The position numbers and the translations under genes are program-made. A stretch of 64,000 nucleotides of DNA from Geodermatophilus sp. TF02-6 (GTDB lineage: Bacteria; Actinomycetota; Actinomycetes; Mycobacteriales; Geodermatophilaceae): contig NZ_QOHF01000007.1 of the NCBI RefSeq assembly GCF_003319115.1, forward strand, positions 62,001 through 126,000, written 5' to 3'. Under the pieces are notes generated by a model, which worked only from the letters and a program-made list of their open reading frames with translations, made no database searches and was not told the origin of the DNA. Positions 9,222 through 17,746 of the stretch are shown piece after piece (position 1 is the stretch's first letter; each line of letters opens with the position of its first letter).

Positions 9222-10400
9222 TCAGCGCACGCCGAGCAGGTGCTCCAGGGCCAGCTGGTCGAGCCGCTCGAGGTGCATGCCGCGCCGCCCCATCGCGTCG
9301 GGGTCGCGCGCCTCGGCGCGCAGGTCGGCGAGCGACTCCCCCTCGCCCAGGGTGGGGACGGCGAGCTGGTCGACGCGGGCGGCGGCGAGCGCCTCGGTGA
9401 CCTCGGGGTCGGCGCGGAAGGCGCGCACCCTCTCCCGCAGGACCAGGAAGTTGCGCATGCAGGCGCGGGCGGTCTCCCACACGTCGTCGGTGTCCTCGGT
9501 GCGCGGCGGCTTGTAGTCGAAGTGCAGGTAGCCGTCGTAGGCGCGCCCGGTGCCGGCCCCCTCCAGGACGTCGACGGTCCAGAACGCCCCGCGCAGGTTG
9601 CCCGCGCCGAAGCGCAGGTCCTGGTCGAAGCGCGGCCCGTGCTGGCCGTTGAGGTCGACGTGGAAGAGCTTGCCGTGCCACAGCGCCTGAGCGATGCCCT
9701 GCGCGAAGTTCAGCCCGGCCATCTCCTCGTGCCCGACCTCGGGGTTGAGGCCGACCCGGTCGGGCTCCTCGAGCTCGTCGATGAACGCGATCGCGTGGCC
9801 GACGGTCGGCAGCAGGATGTCGCCACGCGGCTCGTTGGGCTTGGGCTCGAGCGCGAAGCGGATGTCGTGGCCCTGCTCGCGGACGTAGCCGCACAGCAGG
9901 TCCAGCCCCTCCTTGTAGCGGTCCAGCGCCGCGGCGACGTCCTTGCCGGCGCCGGACTCCGCACCCTCCCGGCCGCCCCACAGCACGTAGGTGCGCGCGC
10001 CGAGCTCGGCGGCGAGGTCGAGGTTGCGCAGCACCTTGGCGATCGCGTACCGGCGCACGTCGCGGTCGTTGGCGGTCAGCGCGCCCTCCTTGAAGACCGG
10101 GTGGCCGAACAGGTTGGTGGTCGCCATCTCGACCACCAGGCCGGTCTCGGCCAGCGCCTTGGTGAAGCGGTCGAGCTCGCGCCGGCGGGCGGCCTCGTCG
10201 GGCACGAGGTCGGGGGGCAGGAGGTCGTCGTCGTGGAAGGTGACGGCGGCGGCGCCGAGCTCGGCCAGCCGGTGCACGGCCTCGACCGGGTCCAGCCGCG
10301 GGCGGACGGCGCCGCCGAACACGTCGACCCCCTGCCAGCCGACGGTCCACAGGCCGAAGCTGAAGCGGTCGTCCTCGGTGGGCGTGAAGCGATCGGTCAT
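9222..10400 (-). CDS. xylA: Xylose isomerase
   Basis: 392 residues, the actinobacterial class I size. Conserved segments are all present: [18 protein letters not shown] at the start, the catalytic His in [19 protein letters not shown], the metal ligands in [28 protein letters not shown], and HVDLNGQ. ATG at 10400 is taken as start (GAGGA upstream); an open frame to 10448 is an extension. It interconverts D-xylose and D-xylulose in the cytoplasm. No xylulokinase, transporter or ROK-type repressor is adjacent, so it stands alone here. Confidence 0.96.
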   Translation of the reverse strand: MTDRFTPTEDDRFSFGLWTVGWQGVDVFGGAVRPRLDPVEAVHRLAELGAAAVTFHDDDLLPPDLVPDEAARRRELDRFTKALAETGLVVEMATTNLFGHPVFKEGALTANDRDVRRYAIAKVLRNLDLAAELGARTYVLWGGREGAESGAGKDVAAALDRYKEGLDLLCGYVREQGHDIRFALEPKPNEPRGDILLPTVGHAIAFIDELEEPDRVGLNPEVGHEEMAGLNFAQGIAQALWHGKLFHVDLNGQHGPRFDQDLRFGAGNLRGAFWTVDVLEGAGTGRAYDGYLHFDYKPPRTEDTDDVWETARACMRNFLVLRERVRAFRADPEVTEALAAARVDQLAVPTLGEGESLADLRAEARDPDAMGRRGMHLERLDQLALEHLLGVR

Positions 10401-10553
10401 GCGGGGATCCTCGTCCATGCCGGCGGGGCAGGCCCCCGAGAGCACCACGGGTTGCGTGAGCTGCCGCCCGGCGGGTAGGGAGCCAGACTGACGGTGGCCC
10501 GGATCGCCGAGGGCCGTGCACGGTCACGAGACGCCGGAATGGGAGACTGCATC

Positions 10554-11990
10554 ATGACGACACCACCCGTGACCGCCTCGGTCAGCAGCCCCCCTTCCGG
10601 TCGGCCCAGGGTCGTCATCATCGGGTCCGGCTTCGGTGGCCTGTTCACCGCGCAGGCGCTGAAGAAGGCCCCGGTCGACATCACGCTCGTGGGCAAGACC
10701 GGCCACCACCTCTTCCAGCCGCTGCTGTACCAGGTGGCCACCGGCATCCTCAGCGAGGGCGAGATCGCCCCGCCCACCCGCGAGGTCCTGCGGCGCCAGG
10801 AGAACACCCAGGTGGTGCTCGGCGAGGTCACCGACATCGACCTGGCCAACCGCACGGTCACCTCGACCATCCTGGGCCGCACCACCGTGCACCCCTACGA
10901 CGAGCTGATCGTCGCCGCGGGCGCCGGGCAGTCCTACTTCGGCAACGACCAGTTCTCCGAGTTCGCCCCGGGCATGAAGAGCATCGACGACGCCCTGGAG
11001 CTGCGCGGACGCATCTTCGGCGCCTTCGAGCTGGCCGAGCTGGCCACCGACCCCGCCGAGATCGACCGGTTGCTCACCTTCGTCGTGGTGGGCGCCGGGC
11101 CCACCGGCGTGGAGATGGCCGGGCAGATCGCCGAGCTGGCCCACCGCACCCTGCGCCGCGACTTCCGCCGCATCGACCCCACGCAGGCCCGGGTCATCCT
11201 CCTCGACGCCGCTCCCCAGGTGCTGCCGCCGTTCGGCGAGAAGCTCGGCAAGGCGGCCCAGCGCCATCTGAACCGGATCGGCGTCGAGGTGCAACTGGGC
11301 GCGATGGTCACCAACGTCGACGCCAACGGCCTGGACGTCAAGGACGCCGACGGGCAGGTCCGCCGGCTCCAGGCCGCCACCAAGATCTGGGCCGCCGGCG
11401 TGCAGGCCTCCCCGCTGGGTCGGGTGCTGGCCGAGCAGTCCGGCGCCCAGGTCGACCGCGCCGGCCGGATCTCCGTCCAGCCCGACCTCACCCTGCCCGG
11501 CCACCCCGAGGTGCACGTGGTCGGCGACATGATGGCGCTGGACAAGCTGCCCGGGGTGGCGCAGGTGGCCATCCAGAGTGGTCGGTACGCCGCCGAGGCC
11601 ATCCAGCGGCGGATCGCGGGCAAGGCCCCCCAGGGCCCGTTCCACTACCGCGACAAGGGCAACATGGCGACGATCTCCCGGTTCTCCGCCGTGGCCGACA
11701 TCAAGAACTTCAAGTTCTCGGGGTTCTTCGCCTGGGTGCTGTGGCTCGCGGTCCACCTGCTCTACATCATCGGCTTCAAGAGCCGGATCACCACGGTGCT
11801 GCACTGGCTGGTGAGTTTCCTCGGCCGCGGCCGGTCGGAGCGGGTGGCCACCCAGCAGCAGGTCTACGGGCGGCTGGCCCTGGAGAAGCTCGGCCCCGGG
11901 TTCGCCGCCTCCGAGACCGGCGGCCCCAAGGACGACCAGGCACCGGCCACGGACGTCACCACGGACGTCGTCGAGCGCCGCACCGCCTGA
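10554..11990 (+). CDS. ndh: Type II NADH:quinone dehydrogenase
   Basis: 478 residues from ATG 10554 (GGGAG upstream). Two dinucleotide-binding motifs are visible: GSGFGGLFTAQAL for FAD and VVGAGPTGVEMAGQIAEL for NADH. The quinone/membrane part is the C-terminal region, with a hydrophobic helix (SGFFAWVLWLAVHLLYIIGF) typical of mycobacterial-type Ndh. It is a single-subunit, non-proton-pumping NADH oxidation into menaquinone at the inner membrane face. It stands alone, and a cluster of GC-rich repeat units starts immediately after its stop codon. Confidence 0.95.
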   Translation: MTTPPVTASVSSPPSGRPRVVIIGSGFGGLFTAQALKKAPVDITLVGKTGHHLFQPLLYQVATGILSEGEIAPPTREVLRRQENTQVVLGEVTDIDLANRTVTSTILGRTTVHPYDELIVAAGAGQSYFGNDQFSEFAPGMKSIDDALELRGRIFGAFELAELATDPAEIDRLLTFVVVGAGPTGVEMAGQIAELAHRTLRRDFRRIDPTQARVILLDAAPQVLPPFGEKLGKAAQRHLNRIGVEVQLGAMVTNVDANGLDVKDADGQVRRLQAATKIWAAGVQASPLGRVLAEQSGAQVDRAGRISVQPDLTLPGHPEVHVVGDMMALDKLPGVAQVAIQSGRYAAEAIQRRIAGKAPQGPFHYRDKGNMATISRFSAVADIKNFKFSGFFAWVLWLAVHLLYIIGFKSRITTVLHWLVSFLGRGRSERVATQQQVYGRLALEKLGPGFAASETGGPKDDQAPATDVTTDVVERRTA

Positions 11991-12210
11991 ACGAGGACCA
12001 CCCTTCCCTCCACGCCTCGGAGGAGGACCCCTCTGCCCCCCACTGCTCGCAGGCTCGCACCAGGCCCCCTCCGGGCATCGGCCTCCTCCCGGGCACCACC
12101 CCCAGCGGAGTGAGGGGCGGGGAGGAGGAGGTCCTTCGACGAAGGGCTCGGGGAGGGGGTCCTTCTGCCTGCGGAGGGGCCGGCGGCGGGACCCTGCAGG
12201 GGGCCGGGCG
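11991..12210. repeat. Interspersed GC hairpin repeat cluster, copy R1
   Basis: Non-coding stretch starting right after the ndh stop. It contains several units of the family seen six more times in this window: GAGGACC..CCTC followed by CACTGCTCGCAGGCTCG, later the reverse form GGGGAGGAGGAGGTCCTTC and GGGGTCCTTCTGC. The units are self-complementary and could fold into strong stem-loops or act as terminators. Confidence 0.7.
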
Positions 12211-12212
12211 GG

Positions 12213-12848
12213 TCAGCCGGCGTCGCCGAGCCAGCAGTCGAGCGCGGCGGCGACCAGCTCCGGCGGGACGACGTGGCCGCCGGCGAACTCCTCGTAGGTG
12301 ACGTCGTAGCCGTCCGAGCCCAGCTGGCGGGCCAGCCGTCGTCCGCACCGCTCCACGGGCAGCACGCGGTCGGCGGTGCCGTGCGAGATCCAGATCCGCG
12401 GCCGGCCCTGGGGGCGCGGCGGGGTGGCGAAGCCGGGTGAGAAGGCGAGCACCGACTCGACCAGGTCACCGTTGGTCAGCCCGAGGCTGAGCGCGTAGGA
12501 CGCGCCGTCGGAGAAGCCGCCGAAGGCCACCCGGGTGACCGGCTGCCGGGCGAAGACCTGCTCGAGGGCGGCGTCGAGCACCGCGACGTCCCGGCCGAGG
12601 CCGCCGGCGATGAGGTCCCACGTGGCGGCGACCGACGACGGGGCCAGCACCAGGGCGCCGCGGACGGCGGCGAGGTCGCCCACCGCGGCCAGGCTCTGCT
12701 CCGCCGTCCCGCCGGCGCCGTGGAAGAACACCAGCAGCGGTCGCGGCCCGGGGTCCCCGGCGGGCACGGCGAGCTGCGCCTCGGCGTTCGGGCCCAGGTC
12801 CAGGGCGCGCACGCCCTCCGGGTAGGGGGCCGCGGCGGGTGCGGCCAC
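12213..12848 (-). CDS. Alpha/beta-hydrolase esterase (PHB depolymerase / phospholipase-carboxylesterase-like)
   Basis: About 211 residues. Catalytic triad positions are visible: Ser in GFSDGASYAL, Asp in HGTADRVLP, His in AGGHVVPPE, with the oxyanion LLVFFHGAGGT near the start. The open frame reaches 13034, but its first 60 codons are encoded by the GC repeat R2 and are not protein-like. GTG 12848 is the first plausible start, without a clear ribosome site. The original 5' end may therefore have been replaced by the repeat. Cytoplasmic, since no signal peptide is seen. Function beyond esterase is unassigned. Confidence 0.75.
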   Translation of the reverse strand: MAAPAAAPYPEGVRALDLGPNAEAQLAVPAGDPGPRPLLVFFHGAGGTAEQSLAAVGDLAAVRGALVLAPSSVAATWDLIAGGLGRDVAVLDAALEQVFARQPVTRVAFGGFSDGASYALSLGLTNGDLVESVLAFSPGFATPPRPQGRPRIWISHGTADRVLPVERCGRRLARQLGSDGYDVTYEEFAGGHVVPPELVAAALDCWLGDAG

Positions 12849-13031
12849 CGGGCGGCTGTCCAGCCGGCCGTCGACGGCCCGGCGGGCGGCCCCCTCCGGG
12901 GCTCCGCCGGGGCCCCGTCCCGGGCCGGCCCCGTCCAGAGGCTCGCCGCGGCCCCGTCCCGGGCGCCCCCCTGAGCTCGCGAGGGGTGGGGAGGACGGGG
13001 TCCTTCCACGGTGAGGGGTCAGGGGGTCCTC
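12849..13031. repeat. Interspersed GC hairpin repeat, copy R2
   Basis: Contains GAGCTCGCGAGGGGTGGGG, then AGGACGGGGTCCTTCCAC and GGGGGTCCTCC, the reverse orientation of the family. It ends 2 bp from the stop codon (13034) of the neighbouring erythromycin-esterase remnant, and it supplies the open but improbable N-terminal codons in front of the esterase gene. Confidence 0.7.
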
Positions 13032-13033
13032 CA

Positions 13034-13711
13034 TCAGACCGTGTGCGCCAGGGGCGGCACGTGCTCGTCGGCCCGCTCCAGGTGCAGCGGCTGCAGGGGG
13101 CGGGTGTCGTCGAAGTACAGGAAGGCGTCGTAGCGCTCGGCCAGCACGGTCGGCACGTAGTTGCCCCAGCGCTCCCGCTCTGGCCGGTAGACGACGCCGA
13201 TGGCGCGGTGGTCCAACTGCCGGTCCAGTGCGGCCGGCCGGTCACCTCGCGGGAGGACCAGGAGCGCGTCCTCCCCCACCTGCTCGTGCAGCAGCGCCTC
13301 CAGGCTGCCCGCCCGGGCCTCCGGCACCGCCATCCGCTGCATCTGCGCGCCCCACTCCGATCCGGCGACGACCATCCCGCGGTAGCCGCCGAAGCCGACC
13401 AGGACGACGTCGTCGTTGGCCCACATCCAGGTCGGCCAGCGGGCGAACGCGTCCAGGACGTCGTACGGGTCGGCGTCGGCCCCCGGACGGAGCTTGACGC
13501 TGCGGTTGACCCGGTAGCAGTCGGGCCAGTCGCCCTCCCGGCCGCCTTCCGGGTCCCGCCCCGAACTCGCGAGGGGTGGGGAGGAGGCGGTCCTTCCACC
13601 GTGGCTGGCCTCCCCGACCGCGACGGTGCGGGCGTCCCCGACCCGCTCCAGCAGCGGGTCGAGGTCGGCCTCGTCCCGGAGCGGCCGGGCGAGGTCCCGC
13701 AGGCCGGTCAC
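13034..13711 (-). pseudogene. Erythromycin-esterase family gene, internally deleted and carrying a repeat
   Basis: The 225-codon frame keeps separate landmarks of the erythromycin-esterase family: VAVGEASHG, GDWPDCYRVNR, FARWPTWMWAN, then GGYRGMVVAGSEWG and the C-terminal YDAFLYFDDTRPLQPL. Family members are about 400 residues or more. Here the segment between GEASHG and EGDWPDCYRVNR is replaced by repeat-encoded residues 37-56, and roughly 200 residues between WMWAN and GGYRG are missing. Although the frame is still open, an active enzyme is unlikely. It lies 4 bp behind an SDR gene on the same strand. Confidence 0.75.
13546..13603. repeat. Interspersed GC hairpin repeat, copy R3, inside a reading frame
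   Basis: Contains CCCGAACTCGCGAGGGG followed by TGGGGAGGAGGCGGTCCTTC, the same unit as R2. It is inserted in frame within the erythromycin-esterase remnant, replacing native codons after GEASHG. It is the only copy in the window that lies inside a once-conserved coding sequence. Confidence 0.75.
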
Positions 13712-13715
13712 GGCG

Positions 13716-14507
13716 CTACTCCGCGCTCCCCGGCTCGGCCATCTGCCGGTGCGCCTTGGCCTTGAGTCGGTCGGGCAGGACGTCGTTGGCCGCCGCCTGC
13801 ACCTTGGTCTTGACCGACCCGGCGACCACCTTGTCCTCCCCCTTCATCAGCGCCGCGAAGCCCTGCTCCGCCACCTGCGCGGGGTCGTCCTTCTTGCCGG
13901 CGCCGACCCTGGTGTCGCCCATCTCGGCGCGGTCGAAGAACTCGGTGTCGGTGGGTCCGGGCATCAGCGAGGTGACGGTGACGTCGGTGTCTTTCAGCTC
14001 CTCCACCAGCGCCTCGGCGAAGCTCTGCAGGAACGACTTCGACGCGTTGTAGACCGCCTGGAACGACCCCGGCATGGTCGAGGCGATCGACGAGGTGATG
14101 AGCACTCGCCCCTCGTTGCGGGCCACCATGTCCTGCAACACCAGCTTGGCCAGCCGCACGGTCGAGGTGACGTTCAGGTCGATGATCTCGAGTTCCTTCT
14201 CGATCGGGATCTCGACGAACGGCCCACCCTGGCCGACGCCGGCGTTGAGCGCGGCGGCCGCGAGCGGACGGCCGGTGGCCTGGACGGCGGCCCACAGCCC
14301 CTCGACGCCGGCGGCGGAGCGCAGGTCGGCCTGGAACCCCGACACGGCGGTGCCGGAGCTGCGCAGCTTGGCCGCGGCGGTGTCGATGGTGGTGTCCTCG
14401 GCGTTGACGACCAGGTCGAAACCGGCCTCGGCGAACTGCCGGGCCAGCTCGAAGCCGATGCCGCTGGAGGCGCCGGTGACGAGGGCGAGGGGTCGGGGTT
14501 CGGTCAT
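13716..14507 (-). CDS. Short-chain dehydrogenase/reductase
   Basis: 263-residue classical SDR. The TGASSGIG nucleotide motif is near the N-terminus, NAGVG lies mid-protein, the catalytic Ser is in ITSSIAS, and Tyr-x3-Lys is in YNASKSF. A lysine-rich C-terminal tail follows the core. ATG at 14507. The erythromycin-esterase remnant follows at 4 bp, so the two were once co-transcribed. The family resembles general stress SDRs of the YqjQ/DltE type. Substrate unknown. Confidence 0.9.
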   Translation of the reverse strand: MTEPRPLALVTGASSGIGFELARQFAEAGFDLVVNAEDTTIDTAAAKLRSSGTAVSGFQADLRSAAGVEGLWAAVQATGRPLAAAALNAGVGQGGPFVEIPIEKELEIIDLNVTSTVRLAKLVLQDMVARNEGRVLITSSIASTMPGSFQAVYNASKSFLQSFAEALVEELKDTDVTVTSLMPGPTDTEFFDRAEMGDTRVGAGKKDDPAQVAEQGFAALMKGEDKVVAGSVKTKVQAAANDVLPDRLKAKAHRQMAEPGSAE

Positions 14508-14535
14508 GCCCGCCCCCTACCCGGGTCCGCGCCGC

Positions 14536-15663
14536 TCACGCCTCGACGGCGCCCTCCCGCACCAGCTGGGCGGCCACGGCGCGCGGGTCACCGGTCGCCG
14601 TCCAGGTGCGGCGCTGCCGCGCGGCCGACGTCCCCCGCTGCCACAGCCGGTCGAGCAGCCGGGCCACCTCGGCCTCCTCTGCGTGTGCGCGCAGGTCGTC
14701 GGCGAGCTCGGCGACCAGGCCGTCGACGGCGGCCCGCGCCGGCGCCGGCTCCCCGCGGACCGGGTCGACCAGCTCGCCGGAGAGGCCGTCCCGGGCCGCC
14801 CGCCACCGGGCGGCGCGCAGCAGCTCCGGGCGCGGGTCGGGCACCGGCTCGCCCGCCTCGGCGCGGCCGGCCAGCACCCGCACCAGCGAGCGCACCAGAG
14901 CGGCGTGCAGGACGGCGGCGTCGAGGTCGGTGCACACGTCGGCGAGCCGGAACTCCACCGTCGGCCAGCGCGCCGAGGGCCGCACGTCCCAGTACAGGTG
15001 CGAGGCGTCCTCGACCACCCCGGAGCGGACCAGCCCGTCGACGACCGCCCGGTAGCGCTCGGCCCCGCCGAGGAGCTCCGGCGGGCCGGCGTTCGGCCAG
15101 CGCGACCACCACGGCGTCCGGAAGCTCTCGTAGCCGGTGTCGACGCCCTCGTGGAACGGCGAGCTGCCGGTCATGGCCAGCAGCACCGGCAGGTACGGCC
15201 GCGACCGGTCCACGACCGCGACCGCCGTCCCCAGGTCGGGGACGCCGACGTGCACGTGGCAGCCGCAGATGTCCTGCTGGCGGGCCAGGTGGGCCCAGCG
15301 CGCCACCATCGCCTCGTACCGCGGCGCCGGCGTGACCCGCTGCTCGCGCCAGCTGCCGAACGGGTGGGTGGAGGCGGCCAGGACGGCCAGGCCGGCGCGG
15401 GCGGCGGCCGCGGCGGCCTCGGCCCGGGTGGCGAGCAGCGCGGCGCGCAGCTCGGCCAGGGTGGTGCACACGCCGGTGGAGGTCTCCACCTGCGTGGTGA
15501 CGATCTCGGGGTGCACGTGCGCCCCCGCGCGGCCCTCGATCGCGGCCGCGGCGACCGTCGGACCGGGGGTCAGCGCGAACGTGACCGGGTCCACGAGGTG
15601 GAACTCCTCCTCGACCCCGACGGTCGCACCGGGCCGTGCCACCGTCCCGCCCGCCCCGGTCAC
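14536..15663 (-). CDS. Carboxylate-amine ligase, YbdK / GCS2 family
   Basis: 375 residues from GTG 15663, whose GTGA overlaps the stop of the amylosucrase gene. Hallmarks: TVGVEEEFHLVDP at the N-terminus (metal/ATP Glu residues), STHPFGSW, the QDICGCHVHVGVPD metal-binding segment, and WDVRPSARWPTVEFRLAD. The family makes gamma-glutamyl or other amide bonds from a carboxylate and an amine with ATP. YbdK shows weak glutamate-cysteine ligase activity, but in a mycothiol-using actinobacterium the natural product is unclear. Translational coupling to a sucrose-acting enzyme is unexpected. Confidence 0.9.
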   Translation of the reverse strand: MTGAGGTVARPGATVGVEEEFHLVDPVTFALTPGPTVAAAAIEGRAGAHVHPEIVTTQVETSTGVCTTLAELRAALLATRAEAAAAAARAGLAVLAASTHPFGSWREQRVTPAPRYEAMVARWAHLARQQDICGCHVHVGVPDLGTAVAVVDRSRPYLPVLLAMTGSSPFHEGVDTGYESFRTPWWSRWPNAGPPELLGGAERYRAVVDGLVRSGVVEDASHLYWDVRPSARWPTVEFRLADVCTDLDAAVLHAALVRSLVRVLAGRAEAGEPVPDPRPELLRAARWRAARDGLSGELVDPVRGEPAPARAAVDGLVAELADDLRAHAEEAEVARLLDRLWQRGTSAARQRRTWTATGDPRAVAAQLVREGAVEA

Positions 15664-17639
15664 GGTTCGGCGAACCAGGCGAAGCCCAGCCCGGGGACGA
15701 CCAGCCGGCCGTCCCGGACCGGGAGCGGGCCGTCGCTGCCGTGCACCTGCGCGAAGGTGCCGAAGCCGGTGACGGTGTCGGCGTCGACGGTCCGGGGGTG
15801 CGGCGAGAAGTTGGCCAGCCCGACGAACGCGCCGCTGCGCGGGTGCTTGCGCCGCCACACCAGCACCGCGTCGCTGTCGGCGTCCACCACTGCGGACTCC
15901 ACCCCGCCGCGCAGCGCCAGCACCGAGTTGCGGACCTCCCCCAGCCGCTGGACGGCGCGGAAGACCCGGCCCTCGAGCGTGGAGGGGTCGCAGCGGCGGG
16001 CGGCGGCGGCCCAGTCCATCGGCGGACGGTGCATCCAGCGGTTGTCCGGCGCCCGCGCGGGGTCGTCGAGGTAGCCGGTGTCGTTGCGCTGCGCGAGCTC
16101 GTCACCCATGTACAGCAGCGGGATGCCGCCCCACGCGTAGACCACCGAGTACAGCAGCACCAGCCGCCGGATGCCGGCCTCGAGCGCTCCCGGGTCGCCC
16201 CGGTCGAGCCCGTCCTCGATGCCGCACAGCGACGCGGTCGAGCCGGAGATCCGGGCGTCGCCGGTGACCTCGTTCTCCTGGAACAGCGCCCCGCGGGCGA
16301 AGGAGCCCGGGAACCTCCCCGAGTAGAAGTCGTTGAGGAACCGGCGGTGGGCGAAGCCGTTCAACCCCACGGCGGCGGCATCCTCGTCGGTGACCGCCCA
16401 GCCGATGTCGTCGTGGCCGCGCACGTAGGTGACCCAGGTGGCGGTCGGCGGGATGGGCCGCATCCGGCCCAGCGCCTGCCGGGCCAGCCGGACGTCCTGC
16501 GTGGCCAGGCTGCTCCACAGCACGACCATCAGCTGGTTGTGGTAGGCCAGCTCGCACTCGGGCCGGTACCGGTCGTGGCCGCCGAGGTAGGCCACCAGGT
16601 CGTCGGGCGAGACGATCGCCTCGGCCTTGAACACCACGCCCGGGGCGGCCAGCCGGGTGAGCGCGTGCAGCAGCTGCAGCACGCTGTGCGTCTCGGGCAG
16701 GTTCTGGCAGTTGGTGCCCAGCCGCTTCCACATGAACGGGACGGCGTCCATGCGGAAGACGTCGACGCCCCGGTTGGCCAGCCAGGTGATCTCCCCGAGC
16801 ACCGCCAGCGCCACCTCGGGGTTGGCGTAGTCGAGATCCCACTGGTAGGGCCAGAACGTCGTCCACACCCAGCCGCCGGCGCCGCCGCAGGCCTCCGGCA
16901 CCCAGCTGAACGAGCCCGGCGCCCGGTCGGGGAACACCTCGGGGATGGTCGCGTCGTAGGCGTCGGGCATCGTCCGGTCGGGGAAGGCGGTGTAGAAGCC
17001 GGCGTGGGCGGGGTCGCCGGCGAGCCAACCCCGCGCCCAGGGGTGCTCGCGGGCGGTGTGGTTGAGCACCAGGTCGATGCACAGGCTCATCTCCCGCTCG
17101 TGCAGCGCCGCCGCCACCCGCTCCAGGTCGGCCATCGTGCCCAGGCGCGGGTCGACCGACCGGTAGTCCATGACCGCGTACCCGCCGTCGTTCTCGCCGG
17201 GGCGGGGCCGCAGCAGCGGCATGAGGTGCAGGTACGTGGTGCCCAGCTCGGCGAGGTGGTCGAGGTGGTCGGGCAGCCGGTCGAGGGTGCCGCAGAACCG
17301 GTCGACGTAGCAGACGTAGCCCTGCACCCGGGCCCGCTGGAACCACGCCGGGTCGATCTCCCGGCGCCGGTCGATCCGGCGCAGCTCCTCGGGCCGCTCC
17401 GCCGCGGCGGCCAGCGCGGTACCCAACGCCCGGGCGAAGAGGGCGTCGATGTCGGCGCGGTGCTCGTAGAGGACGGCGAGCGGCTCGTGGACGTCGAAGA
17501 GCGCGAGGTCGACGCGGGCGACGAAGGCGTCGGCCTCCGCGGCACCCAGGGCGGCGACCGCGTCTGCCGCCAGCCGCGGCCGCAGCGCTGCCCAGGCCCG
17601 CTCCGCCGCCGTCCGCCGGGCGGCTGCCGTGACCGTCAC
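15660..17639 (-). CDS. Amylosucrase (GH13)
   Basis: About 659 residues. The N-terminal helical domain (DAFVARVDLALFDVHEPL) and the family segment GYVCYVDRFCGTL identify the GH13 amylosucrase subgroup. Catalytic residues are visible: Asp in VDVFRMDAVPFMWK, Glu in FKAEAIVSPDD, and Asp in VRGHDDIGWAV. It transfers glucose from sucrose onto glucan chains, releasing fructose. GTG 17639 is used as start; GTG 17708 is a possible alternative, and neither has a strong ribosome site. There is no signal peptide, so action is intracellular. Confidence 0.93.
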   Translation of the reverse strand: MTVTAAARRTAAERAWAALRPRLAADAVAALGAAEADAFVARVDLALFDVHEPLAVLYEHRADIDALFARALGTALAAAAERPEELRRIDRRREIDPAWFQRARVQGYVCYVDRFCGTLDRLPDHLDHLAELGTTYLHLMPLLRPRPGENDGGYAVMDYRSVDPRLGTMADLERVAAALHEREMSLCIDLVLNHTAREHPWARGWLAGDPAHAGFYTAFPDRTMPDAYDATIPEVFPDRAPGSFSWVPEACGGAGGWVWTTFWPYQWDLDYANPEVALAVLGEITWLANRGVDVFRMDAVPFMWKRLGTNCQNLPETHSVLQLLHALTRLAAPGVVFKAEAIVSPDDLVAYLGGHDRYRPECELAYHNQLMVVLWSSLATQDVRLARQALGRMRPIPPTATWVTYVRGHDDIGWAVTDEDAAAVGLNGFAHRRFLNDFYSGRFPGSFARGALFQENEVTGDARISGSTASLCGIEDGLDRGDPGALEAGIRRLVLLYSVVYAWGGIPLLYMGDELAQRNDTGYLDDPARAPDNRWMHRPPMDWAAAARRCDPSTLEGRVFRAVQRLGEVRNSVLALRGGVESAVVDADSDAVLVWRRKHPRSGAFVGLANFSPHPRTVDADTVTGFGTFAQVHGSDGPLPVRDGRLVVPGLGFAWFAEP

Positions 17640-17703
17640 CGGGTCAGTATCGCGGCGCTGTTCGCCCACGGCATGACCGGCGCCACAGTCGGCGCCGGAG
17701 GCG

Positions 17704-17732
17704 TTCACTGGTGTAAGCAGGTAAGCAAGTGA
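17704..17732. promoter_or_regulatory. Candidate divergent operator between amylosucrase and HtrA-like genes
   Basis: TCACT (17705-17709) and AGTGA (17728-17732) form an inverted pair around a direct repeat of GTAAGCA (17713 and 17721, 8-bp period). It sits just upstream of the AGGAGG of the protease gene and could serve both divergent promoters. Only sequence symmetry supports it. Confidence 0.3.
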
Positions 17733-17746
17733 TCAGGAGGTGCGCC

